A DNA stretch of 34,126 nucleotides from a bacterium. GTDB taxonomy: Bacteria; Chloroflexota; Anaerolineae; Epilineales; Epilineaceae. A program made the translations under genes and the position numbers. Shown piece by piece: positions 7,501 through 15,900 of this stretch; the first letter of the stretch is position 1, and each line of letters opens with the position of its first letter. Location: positions 1 to 34,126 of the forward strand of contig QEVT01000024.1 in the NCBI GenBank assembly GCA_003576755.1, in the 5' to 3' direction. The notes beneath the pieces were generated by a model. The model was not told where the DNA came from. It saw only the letters and a program-made list of their open reading frames with translations, and searched no databases.

Positions 7501-10326
7501 CTTGGGCGTGGCGCCGCTGCCCTTCAGCGTGACGGGGGTCAGGATGCCGAGGTCGGCGGTCAGGACGCGCCACAGCTCGGTCAGGCAGTCGTCGACGCGC
7601 TCGGGCGGGATGCCCCAGCGCGCGGCGTGCTGGCGGGCGGTGGTCTCGCCCTTGGTGCTGAGCCAGTGGTCGAGCCGGGTGCGGTCGTCGGCGGCGGCGC
7701 GGCGCAGCTTGACGCCCTTGGGGACGCCTTGCAGCACGGGGAAGTAGCCGCGCTGCACCTCGAAGTCGCCGTCGCGCCAGAAGCGGCCGAAGAGGTGGTC
7801 TTGGGGGTCGTGGACGATCGACTTGCGCCGGATCTGGTCGAGCAGGCCGGCCACGCCTTCGCGCAGCTCGGCAGGCGGCAGGCCGGCCAATGGCGCCCAG
7901 GTCTGGAAGAAGGGGAGGCCGGGCTCGAGGCCGTGGTACTGGACGATCATGCGGCCCCACGGCTCGAGGCCGATGCGCTGGCGGAAGGCGGTGGTCACCT
8001 CGCGGAGTACCTGGATGCGGAGGTAGCGGCGCCGCTCGTCTTCGTGCCGGTGCCCGGCCTTCTCGGGGAGATGGACGGCCCACACCTCGGGCACGAGGGT
8101 GCGCGAGAGCTCGTCGTCGGCCGCCAGGCGCTCGTCGAGCGTGGCGGCGAGGTCGCCGACGGACTGCGGGCGGTCGCGCAGCGCCTGGTCCATCAGGGCG
8201 CGCAAGCGGTAGCGGCGGGCATGGTCGCGCATCCAGCCGGCCTGGAAGGCGGCGTCCTGGCGGTTGTCGGCGAACACGAGCAGGCGGGGCCGCTCGGCGT
8301 GGCGCAGCATGTCCTGGGCGAGGATGTGGACGTCGGACACGGCCACGGCGCGCAGCTCGCGGGCGGGCTCGCGGTAGCGGGCGCCCATGGACCGGCCGCG
8401 GCTGCCGCACGAGAGGCAGGCGGTGAGGTAGCCGGGCGTGTCGGTCTTTTGCTGTGCGGCCAGGAGGGGCACGAGCGGGCCGGAGCGGGTGCAGGCGTCG
8501 CAGCGGGGACGGGGCAGGGGGTGCAGCGCGCCGCAGTGGCGGCAGAGGTGCACGGGCGCGCTGCGGCGCGGGATGTCGGGCTCGTCGGGGGCATCGGGGT
8601 CGTCGCCGGGATCGGCGGCGGCGCGATCGTCGGCCAGGCCGGCGAAGCGGTCGAAGAGGACGAGCCGCGAGCCGCCGTTCAGCGCGTCGAGGGCGGGCCA
8701 GTACCAGCGGTCGTCGACGGCGACGCCGCCGCCAGGGGTGTCGCCGTCGAAGGTGAAGTCCTGCACGGTGTGCACGAAGTAGTGCTGGCCGCAGGTGGTG
8801 CACGTGGTCAAGGGCAGACGGGCGAGCGGGACGTCGGTGCGGGCGGCGGCCTCGTCTTCGGCGGACAGCCACAGGCGCGGCTCGGCGGCGCCTGCGGGGA
8901 AGGTGACGATGGCGCCGCCGAGGCCGCGGGTGAAGGCATGCACGATAGGCCGCAAGAGCGGCCGGCCGGCGTTGCGGGCGGCGGCGCCGAGCACGAGCCA
9001 CGTTAGCAGCTCGGCCTCGGCCACGGGGCGCCCGACGCGGCGTGACAGGTCGTCGAGGGTGCTGTCGAGGGGTCGAGGCTCGGCCAGGGTTTCGGTGAGC
9101 TGGTAGACGAGGTCGTTGGCGGCCATGCGTCGATACAGGTCGTGGCGCCAGTCGTCCCAGAGGGGCTCGCCGGTCATGGCCTGCCACGCGGCTTGGATGG
9201 CGGCGGGGTCGTCGGCGTCGACGGCGGCGAGCACGGCCTGCAGGTGCACGGTGGGGTCGCCGGGGGGCGCGGGGCTGGGGGCACGGACGCGGGACCAGTC
9301 GTCTTCGGCGTGGGACTCGCCGACGACGTGCACGGCGGCGGGATCGACGCCGAAGAAGCGGGCGGCGAAGGCGCGGCCGGGTGCGTCGCCGCCGTCGGGG
9401 TCGACGAGGGTCGCGGAGGTGGCGACGCAGACGGTCTCGTCGGCGGTGCGGCCGCAAAACGAGCGCAGGCGGCGGATGAGGCAGGCGGTCTCGGCGCCGG
9501 CGGCGCCGCTGAAGGTGTGGGCTTCGTCGAAGACGAGGAAGTCGAGGCGGGCGTCGTCGAACAGGTCGACGTCGGCCTGGCGGGTGAGGAGGAGCTCGAG
9601 CTGCTTGACGTTGGTCAGGAGGATGCGGGGCTGCTGGCCGCTGGTGCGCATGGCTTCGCGGGAGCAGCGTTCTTCGGGCGGGTTGACGGCGGTGGTCTGG
9701 AAGGTGGCCTGGGCGCGGGCGAGGGCGGCGGCGTAGTCCTGCCGGGAGCTGCCGGCATCGAGGCGCTGGCTGGCGACGTCGGTTTCGGCGCGCGGCGTGC
9801 TGCCGACGTACAGCCCGAAGGTGACGCCGCTGCCGGCCAGGAGGGCGCGCAGGCGGCCGATCTGGTCTTCGGCGAGGGCGTTCATGGGGTAGACGAGGAC
9901 GGCGGTGATGCCGGCGGGTGCTCCCTGGTCGCGGAGGTTCAGGCAGTGGCTGATGATGGGGTACAGGAAGCACTCGGTCTTGCCGGAGCCGGTGCCGGTG
10001 GAGACGAGGGTGGTCTGGCCGGCGGCGATGGCGCGGATGGCCTCTTCCTGGTGGCCGTAGAGGCGGTCGTGGGGGTGCAGGCTGGCCAGGAGGGGGTGGA
10101 GGAGGCCTTCGTCGACGAGCTGGCGCACGGCGGCGCCGGGCCGAAAGGCGCGCGACAGGCTGATGTAGGGGCCCCTCAGGAGGGGGCTCTTGCGGGTGGC
10201 GTCGATGGACAGGAGCTGGCGCATCTGGCGGCTCAGGCGCTGATCGGCCAGCGGGTAGGCGGTGAGCTGGTAGCGGAGGAAGCCGCTGATGACCTTTTCG
10301 GTGTATGCGACGGGGTTGATGGCCAT
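4573..10326 (-). CDS. Giant YprA/DrmAB-like DEAD/DEAH helicase with DUF1998 region and possible C-terminal nuclease fold
   Basis: This is a 1917-residue superfamily 2 helicase. Walker A is STGTGSGKTE (K116), followed by VYPMNALAEDQ (145-155), DEAH (267-270) and motif VI RVGRAGRR (1080-1087). Several CxxC pairs in the middle (roughly residues 500-660 and near 970-1000) suggest zinc ribbons. The Cys cluster C1620, C1624, C1628, C1631 matches the DUF1998/MrfA-type C-terminal region. Near the end, EPD (D1719), IYLDG (D1736), a following His and an RDRVLRDRL helix resemble the Vsr/DUF559 endonuclease fold. The ATG has GGAG six bases upstream. The gene is coupled to the UvrD-like gene downstream. 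In DISARM, helicase and DUF1998 functions are split between DrmA and DrmB; here one protein holds both, as in YprA/MrfA and Druantia DruE. The role as motor of an anti-phage complex is inferred from context. Confidence 0.92.
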   Translation of the reverse strand: MAINPVAYTEKVISGFLRYQLTAYPLADQRLSRQMRQLLSIDATRKSPLLRGPYISLSRAFRPGAAVRQLVDEGLLHPLLASLHPHDRLYGHQEEAIRAIAAGQTTLVSTGTGSGKTECFLYPIISHCLNLRDQGAPAGITAVLVYPMNALAEDQIGRLRALLAGSGVTFGLYVGSTPRAETDVASQRLDAGSSRQDYAAALARAQATFQTTAVNPPEERCSREAMRTSGQQPRILLTNVKQLELLLTRQADVDLFDDARLDFLVFDEAHTFSGAAGAETACLIRRLRSFCGRTADETVCVATSATLVDPDGGDAPGRAFAARFFGVDPAAVHVVGESHAEDDWSRVRAPSPAPPGDPTVHLQAVLAAVDADDPAAIQAAWQAMTGEPLWDDWRHDLYRRMAANDLVYQLTETLAEPRPLDSTLDDLSRRVGRPVAEAELLTWLVLGAAARNAGRPLLRPIVHAFTRGLGGAIVTFPAGAAEPRLWLSAEDEAAARTDVPLARLPLTTCTTCGQHYFVHTVQDFTFDGDTPGGGVAVDDRWYWPALDALNGGSRLVLFDRFAGLADDRAAADPGDDPDAPDEPDIPRRSAPVHLCRHCGALHPLPRPRCDACTRSGPLVPLLAAQQKTDTPGYLTACLSCGSRGRSMGARYREPARELRAVAVSDVHILAQDMLRHAERPRLLVFADNRQDAAFQAGWMRDHARRYRLRALMDQALRDRPQSVGDLAATLDERLAADDELSRTLVPEVWAVHLPEKAGHRHEDERRRYLRIQVLREVTTAFRQRIGLEPWGRMIVQYHGLEPGLPFFQTWAPLAGLPPAELREGVAGLLDQIRRKSIVHDPQDHLFGRFWRDGDFEVQRGYFPVLQGVPKGVKLRRAAADDRTRLDHWLSTKGETTARQHAARWGIPPERVDDCLTELWRVLTADLGILTPVTLKGSGATPKPLPNCTGAYQLDAGHLVLAAHEGQWRCDRCRRATPRGAPRQRCTAWRCDGRLVHQLEDPDNYDLLLLRDDTGMLRPHEHSAQVPHAVRETIERAFKGHGDAVNTLVCTPTLELGVDIGDLDAVLMRNVPPQAANYWQRVGRAGRRMRMAVNLTYARPVSHDRAYFADPLKLLGGHVEPPRFNLRNDLMVARHVHAAVLTGLHQAARREGPPSPTLAVLERAFPAWVRGYLFDESGAVLPALPDLAPLRDLIQSHRVALLDSVTAAFRQGWPAAEAEGVGPQRLGALIDGMADDLGAVLGRLRRRLDWARDQMQRLDEVRRRKGALDPDEKAHFDRCERLVRRLKGTDRQRRRAAAEPDDDTYTYGLLAAEGFLPGYGLETGAIRALADLRPPLGDAFVLSRPPTLALRELVPGNLLYANGHRFVAGNYQLEVVDAASGARAQACFAVDPAHEAVTEVGQAPAGGVAPLAAHELRAVPICDVDLQHRSQISDNEDFRFQLPVAVYGLRREQHGGGAAHRWGEVAVQHLRGARFRLVNVGPALAHAVPGYPLCLVCGYCASPLSSAKEREHFAQKHLERCGQPVQPTGFYADIAADAMVLPDVADRTQAYSVLEALRIGASRVLEMERDDLEVLVIGLAGQDAVEAVLYDPMPGGSGLLDQLVGRFPEVLAAARDVVASCPSACERACVDCLLSFENGFFHRHLDRTVAAERFAAWGPELAFEHLVPPRLPSPPADHAGLPVNRAEAALRDDLAKAGFPAPIWHHRIDLGSGFGWTEPDGFYPGEDDEPGICIYLDGLSRHLHGNPATAERDRVLRDRLKAMDYRVLVIAASDLFDRAEMAAKLKRLARWLMLGNGHAEQLAADPSWFQPPEVAGTGGDDPPAGDPWSEALALLDARWRPLAEGLRHRGLPPPEIDFDVAVRGFTTGEVATMAWPTDAGAVLLHDRPVGDASTRVVVSVPDAPADDVARRLRAMLEG

Positions 10327-10421
10327 GGGTGGCTCCGGGCTTCGTTCGCGCTTCCAGGGACTGGGGCTGACCGATTCTGTCCAGAGGTGCGCTCATGCGA
10401 GCACAGGGGTGATCGACTGGA

Positions 10422-10682
10422 CTACCGTGGTTCAGCTCGCCTCGTCAATTCGTCGGCGCCTCCACGATCCTCAGCATCGAGCATGTCTGCCCACTCGGCC
10501 AACCCCTCTGCCGCCAGGGTGAGGTCATCCTCATGCCCCATCTCTGAAAGGCGTTTGACATTCCATCGGTCTGGATCGGGAACGCGAAGGGCAATCAGCC
10601 GGACACGTTCGCCTGGCCGTAGTGCCAGCGGCGATGTGGGCTTGAGCAAGCCATCCTCATAACGGGCCTCGACGGGTTGCAT
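10422..10682 (-). CDS. DUF104/AF2212-type small antitoxin, without a visible toxin partner
   Basis: This 86-residue protein starts MQPVEARYEDGLLKP and continues to LRPGERVRL, the beta-rich pattern of the DUF104 (AF2212-like) antitoxin family, followed by an acidic helical tail. The ATG at 10682 was chosen because the family begins right there; in-frame Met codons slightly upstream lack a better ribosome site. Members normally sit just before a PIN-domain RNase toxin on the same strand. Here the next minus-strand gene, 95 bases downstream, is the giant YprA-like helicase, and no PIN gene is present. It is divergent from the MNT gene, with a 106-base gap that should hold both promoters, although none is clear. 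It may be a leftover antitoxin or may regulate the helicase gene; neither role is shown. Confidence 0.75.
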   Translation of the reverse strand: MQPVEARYEDGLLKPTSPLALRPGERVRLIALRVPDPDRWNVKRLSEMGHEDDLTLAAEGLAEWADMLDAEDRGGADELTRRAEPR

Positions 10683-10777
10683 GTGTGGCATCATAGCATC
10701 GGGTCGATGCCTTCGCAACCAGAGCGATCATGGGAATCCGTTAGACTGCCCCGAACGCGCGTGCTTTGCTGACAATC

Positions 10778-10783
10778 GAGGAG
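10778..10783 (+). promoter_or_regulatory. Shine-Dalgarno site GAGGAG for the MNT gene
   Basis: A near-perfect GAGGAG lies five bases before the ATG at 10789. It decides the start over the longer open frame, which reaches back to 10681 without such a site. Confidence 0.8.
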
Positions 10784-10788
10784 TCACG

Positions 10789-11256
10789 ATGACGATTCCG
10801 GTTGACATACATCGGATTCGACTGCAAACCGTGCCGCGAATTGTGATCCTGGACGTCGCGCGGCGGATCGGCGCGACGTTCCGGCCGCTGCGGATCGTCC
10901 TGTTCGGCTCTTATGCCTATGGCGATCCAACGCCGGACAGCGACGTGGACATGCTCGTCATCATGGACACCGACCTGAGCGAGACCGATCAAGCCGTGGA
11001 GATCGCTCGGGTCATTGAGCCCCGTTTCGGGCTGGACCTTCTCGTCCGAACGCCCCGGAGCCTCGACCGCCGCCTGGCGCTCGGCGATCCGTTCCTGCGC
11101 GAGGTCGTCGAACGTGGCGAAGTGATCTATGAACCGGACTCACTAACGCTCAGGCGGGCCCATTCGGCGATGGAATGTCCCAAACTTGCCGGGCCAAGCT
11201 CGCGAGCATGGACTGACGCCGCTCGATCGCGGCAGAGTCCCATCGATCAAACGTGA
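10789..11256 (+). CDS. MNT-type minimal nucleotidyltransferase, HEPN partner missing
   Basis: This 155-residue protein shows the MNT signature: GSYAYG at 40-45, SDVD at 51-54 and a third acidic residue in GLDLLV (D83). By family knowledge, MNT antitoxins in MNT-HEPN pairs transfer AMP to a Tyr of the HEPN RNase toxin and neutralise it. The start is fixed by GAGGAG at five-base spacing. The normal fold ends near VIYEPDS (residues 112-118). The remaining 37 or so residues read through the 3' end of the convergent DUF262 gene (107-base overlap) and look like out-of-frame filler rich in Ser, Arg and Pro. No HEPN gene follows, so the pair seems to have been truncated. It is the only plus-strand gene inside the defence island. 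Polymerase reading the island end to end would produce antisense RNA across it. Confidence 0.85.
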   Translation: MTIPVDIHRIRLQTVPRIVILDVARRIGATFRPLRIVLFGSYAYGDPTPDSDVDMLVIMDTDLSETDQAVEIARVIEPRFGLDLLVRTPRSLDRRLALGDPFLREVVERGEVIYEPDSLTLRRAHSAMECPKLAGPSSRAWTDAARSRQSPIDQT

Positions 11257-12937
11257 TGAGCCCGGCGGACTTGATTGCCTTGTCGATTTTTGTGTCACCA
11301 ATTGTCATGATCGCACCAATGGTCTTGGACAACAGGAACTTGGACTTCGAGTACACCAGGAACTTGTCTGAAAACGGCTTATTGCTAACGGAGCGATTCA
11401 AGCTTTCTTCCAAGATGGTCAAGTTTCCGAGGCGACCGACATAGGTCGAGTACTCTTCTGGTTTGTCGAATAGGATATCGGGACCGTCAGTTTGCGGTAG
11501 GATGTGCTCGAGGTCGCGCTCGTTCAAGAACAGACTGAGATTCGCCTCGGACTCTCCATATGCCCGCTCTTCGACATACTGCGCGAGCTTGCCGAGAATA
11601 TAGCGCATGCGGTACCGTGGGACGCTCGCTTCTGTCAAGCTGTGAAGGGCGAGATCGAATCGATCCGACAATTGCTGCTTTGCGGGATCGAAGTAGCGTT
11701 GGACGTATTGGTCAACGTCGGGTTCGTTTCGGCACTGCGTCAGGTCCGAGGCCCAGGCAGCAAACTTACGCTCGAACTCTTTGGTCGGCTCACGTGTGAT
11801 GATGTAGGCAAAGAACAGGTTCTCTATTTCACAGCACAACTTGGTGAAGGCGCCTGTCGGCAAGTGCATCGCCGACAGGAGTAGGATATAGTGCTGGCGG
11901 GCAGCGTAGCTCAGCGCCGTGATGTTGGAGAGGTAGCGGTTGGGGGAGCCATCTGGATTCTTACCAACTGCGAAGTTGGCGTAAGCTGTCGCCGCATCGC
12001 ACAATTGGTCGACGAACTTGAGCGGATCAGCAGAAAACCCCACGGCTTTCTCGTGATCTGTAAACCAGCGATAGATTCCTTCCTCACGAAGGCGATCGAC
12101 GTCATACTTGGCGAAGATAAAGTACCGAAGGAATCGTAGAGGCTTCTCTTGTGCTCGGTGAAGTGTATCGACCATGCTCTTCCATTTGTCCTTCAATTTA
12201 TCGTAGTCGGCCTGTGATGCATGGATGAACATCAAGTTCTTCAGAAGATCCATCGGACTGAGACCTACGCCTCTGTCGTTGACGGTCTCGAAGACCTTAA
12301 GCGCGTGTGCCTCGCTCTGAGTCTGGATACGTACGAGTTTGACATGGTTGATGATGTAGGCGAAGAAGCGTTGGACTTCGCTCGGCTCCTCCTTGAACTC
12401 CTGGGCCAGGAACTGCCTGATGTTGGTGTAAGCATTGAGCAGTCGCTGTGCGGAGCGCGTGTTGGGCAACGACTCCGGATCAATGGCCTCTCCAGCCCCG
12501 ATTCGGTCCAAGACATCTGCGCTATCGGAGTACTGCAGCTTGATTCGGTAGCGTCTTACGGCGTGTCCCAAGTCATCCATGCTCTCAAAGCTGATTCGCG
12601 ATGTAATGATCTGGGGCGGCATGACTCCCAGCTCCATAAGACGGTCACGAACAGCGCACGTGATGAGGAAGAACGTCGTCATGCGTTGCTGGCCGTCGAT
12701 GAGGTTGAGCATGCCATCGATACCGGGGCACACGACGATACTGCCCACAAAGTACTCTGCCGCCGGTGCTTTGAGATCGGGATACTCGGCGAGGATATCT
12801 TGTAGCAGTTGTTCGACTTCCCGTTCAGTCCACACATATTCGCGCTGGTAAGTGGGTACGGCGTAAAAGTCCTGCATGATCTTGTCGACAGAGAGATCGT
12901 GCGACTCGATCGACTGCAGTGGAACGTTCTGGCTCAT
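11150..12937 (-). CDS. DUF262-DUF1524 protein (GmrSD-like restriction family)
   Basis: The protein has 595 residues. The N-terminal DUF262 domain carries the ParB/sulfiredoxin-like motifs VPTYQREYVW (27-36), YFVGSIV (62-68) and IDGQQRMTTF (80-89). The C-terminal DUF1524 HNH-type domain shows LEHILPQ (476-482) and GRLGNLTIL (501-509). By family knowledge, GmrSD-type enzymes are NTP-dependent nucleases that cut modified DNA, and DUF262 proteins occur in many defence islands. The ATG is preceded by a moderate AAGGGA six bases upstream. It sits 50 bases after the methyltransferase gene on the same strand, so it is probably co-transcribed with it. GC is strikingly low for the window: the line at 12061-12120 counts 28 of 60, against 47 of 60 at 6601-6660. 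This suggests recent acquisition. Its last 107 bases overlap the convergent MNT gene. Confidence 0.92.
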   Translation of the reverse strand: MSQNVPLQSIESHDLSVDKIMQDFYAVPTYQREYVWTEREVEQLLQDILAEYPDLKAPAAEYFVGSIVVCPGIDGMLNLIDGQQRMTTFFLITCAVRDRLMELGVMPPQIITSRISFESMDDLGHAVRRYRIKLQYSDSADVLDRIGAGEAIDPESLPNTRSAQRLLNAYTNIRQFLAQEFKEEPSEVQRFFAYIINHVKLVRIQTQSEAHALKVFETVNDRGVGLSPMDLLKNLMFIHASQADYDKLKDKWKSMVDTLHRAQEKPLRFLRYFIFAKYDVDRLREEGIYRWFTDHEKAVGFSADPLKFVDQLCDAATAYANFAVGKNPDGSPNRYLSNITALSYAARQHYILLLSAMHLPTGAFTKLCCEIENLFFAYIITREPTKEFERKFAAWASDLTQCRNEPDVDQYVQRYFDPAKQQLSDRFDLALHSLTEASVPRYRMRYILGKLAQYVEERAYGESEANLSLFLNERDLEHILPQTDGPDILFDKPEEYSTYVGRLGNLTILEESLNRSVSNKPFSDKFLVYSKSKFLLSKTIGAIMTIGDTKIDKAIKSAGLITFDRWDSAAIERRQSMLASLARQVWDIPSPNGPA

Positions 12938-12987
12938 GACGATTCCCTTCCCAGAAGCGGTTGATCTACGGTGCGGCCTGCTGCCGC

Positions 12988-15900
12988 TCAATCCTCCCAC
13001 AAGCCGCGCTGCTTCCCCGCCTCGTACTGCGCGCGTTCCTCCGCCACGCGCCGCTCCTCGCGCTGCTCGCCGGCGAGCTCGCGCTGTAGGCGGCGGAACT
13101 CGGTTTCGCCGAGGATGTTCCTGGCGTGGCGTTCGCACTCGGCCCAGCTTTCCTCGGCGGTCTGTTCGAGCTGCCACGGCAGGAAGCGCTCGCCCAGCCG
13201 GGCGCGGACGGGCTGGGCGACCCCTGCGCGGTCGTCGTGGCCGAGGCCGAGGTCGGCGAGGCGCAGCGTTTCGGGGAGCATCCACCCGTCGCCGTCGTGC
13301 TGGCGGCAGAAAGCGTCGATGCCGCCATGGCGATCGCCGGCGCGGGCGATGGCGCCCTTGAGGTCGTGGAACGCGACGAGGCTCAGCACGGTGTGCCGCA
13401 ACTCGGGGTCTTGGGTCTTGTCGACGCGCCAGAAGCCCTTGGGGTCGAGGGCCCGGGTGAAAGCGCTCTGCCGCATCGCCGCGGCGGGATGATCGCAGTC
13501 GCGCAGGATGTACGCGAAGTCGTCCCAGTCGAGGCCGTACAGCTCGGCGACGACGGCATCCAGCATGGCGCGCAGGCGAAGGCGCTCATGGGGGGTGATG
13601 GCCCAGAGGCGGCGCCAGGAACGCTTACCGTCGAAACGTTGCCATAGGGACTGTAACCGAAGCCACATGGGCGCGAACTGATCGTTGGGAGTAGCAAGCT
13701 GGGCAACGGCCGCCAACCAAATGTCTCTGATTCCAACGAACACAGAGCGGGGAGGCAGTGCGGTCTCCACCATTACGAACTCACTCATGTTGAGACCACC
13801 AAGTCGACCTCGGGCCTGAAAGTCGAACACGATAGAGTTGAGTACGCCCACCAAGCTCAGACAGTCCGAACTGCTGTGTGTACGAGAGCGAAAGAAGAAC
13901 ACGCTGTCCCCTGCTGGCAGCGAATCCAAGTACGTGGCTATCGTTGTTCTCGAATTCGTCGCGGAACTGATCCGCATGTAGGCAAGTTTGGGGTGGAGGT
14001 ACGACTTTTTCGATCCGCGGGCACTCGCCAACCCCATCAAATACTGCGGCTCAACCACCTTCGCTCCCCAAGGAATCTCCCGCCATACAGCCGTTCTCCC
14101 CTTGCCGCTAACCCACCCTTTATCACTGAAGTCGAACTGCCCGATCATCCGCCCTTCGTACAACGGCAACGCCACATCCCCCCGCGGCCCCACCCACCGC
14201 CCATACTCGTCCGGCCGATAGCCCTTGGCTTCCCACTGGGGGCGCGGGGGGAAGAGGTGGGAGTCGTTCGTCATATGGAACTCGGTTGCGTATCGGATTC
14301 CCCACCCCTCCGGTCCGTCGTCGCCCAAGAGGACCGTGCCCGTGTAGATCTTCTCGAGGATCGCGATGTCGCGCTCGCCCCGGATTTCCAGGATCGCCTG
14401 CGTGCGCGGGCTGAAACGGTCCACCTGCGCCCGGCCGTACGGGATCACGTGCCGCTCGGCGTTCTCCCAGTCCGCCAGATCGTGCCGCATGAACGCCGCC
14501 GTCACCGCGCGCGTGGCGCCCCCTTTCTGCACGATGATCGGGCAGAACTTGAAGCTGCGGTGGATTCCGAAGATGCCATCGCGGTTCTCGAACCCGAACA
14601 ACCACTGCCACCGCGAGCGATCCAAGAGCAGCACCCGCAGCGCCGTCGCACCCTTGTCCGTGTAGAGTCCCGACGGCACCACCAGGCCCAGACGCCCGTC
14701 ATCCCGGAGCAGCGCGCGCCCTTGCTCGATGAACATCTTGTACGTGTTGATGTCCGCCGCTCCCTGGTGGCGGAAAGGGTGCTCCGCGTCGGCGTACGAC
14801 ACCCATCCCGCGCGCCGGTGCCGCCATACCGCGTGGACGCCTTCGCCGCCCTTGCCCAGGTTGAACCGCCCTTCCCCGTCCGCGCCATCCCCAAACGGCC
14901 GCCCCGCGTGTTGGCTCCAGCTCGACAGCGCCTTGAACCGCGCGTTATAGGCCAGCCAGGCCCGCTCGTCCGCCGCGCTGGCCGCGAAGATCTCGCGCTG
15001 CCGCCGCAGCGCCTCCTGCTTGCCGTAGCTCCGGTAGAGCGGGTCGAGGTTCGAGAAGAACTCCTTGCTGTTCGGCTTCTGGATCTCCCACGGCGGGTTC
15101 CCGATCACCGCATCGAAACCGCTGCCCTCCGCCGCGAAGACGTCCGGGAACTCCAGCTCCCAGTGGAAGAACCCGTGCCGCCGCGCCAGCGCCGCCACCC
15201 CCGCCGCCGTCGCCGCGCTCGGCCGCTCGAACGACTCCGGCGACGGCGCCGACGCCAGGTCGTCCGCCGGCCAGAACCAGCACGCGCACCACGTGTCGAA
15301 GGCCGCCTTCAGCGCCAGGTAGCCCCGCCCCTCCACCAGCGCCCGGTAGGCATCCGCCTGCCGCTCCGGGTCCGCCAGCCCCACCCCGTGCACACCCTCC
15401 AGCCCCGCCCGCAGCGCCGCGTGCAGCGCCTCCGGCGCAGCGCCGTCGACCACGTCCAGGAAGTGCCGCTGCCCCGTGATCCACCGCGGCAGCTCCTCCT
15501 TCACTCGCTCGTTGCGGAAGGCCTTGATCGCCCGCGTCCACACCTCCTTCCCGAAGTGCACCCCCGCGTGCCGCTTGTCGCCCCCCTCGCGCTCCCACGC
15601 CAGCGCCGGGTAGTCCCGGAACCGGTCGAACCAACAGCCCACCAGCGCGTTGCCCGCCTTCAGCTTGTGGTCCAAGAAGCCGAACGGCAGCGAGCGGTCC
15701 ATCGTCTCCACCCAAAGCGCCAGCCGCGCCAGCTCCACCGCCAGCGGGTCGACGTCTACACCGTAGATGCACCGCTCCACCACATAGCGCTTCAGCCGCG
15801 CCCGGAGCGTCGACTCCCCCTCCGGCCCGTCCAACGCCGGCATCCGCTCCTCCCCCAGCCCCCCCGTCTCCGGCAAGCCCAGCGGCATCGTGCGCCCCCG

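Noticed and set aside
3892-9006. A 1704-codon plus-strand open frame antisense to the YprA-like gene
   Set aside because: It is rich in Gly, Ala, Val and Arg, has no recognisable motif, and is phased against a gene with clear helicase motifs. Long antisense frames are expected at this GC content.
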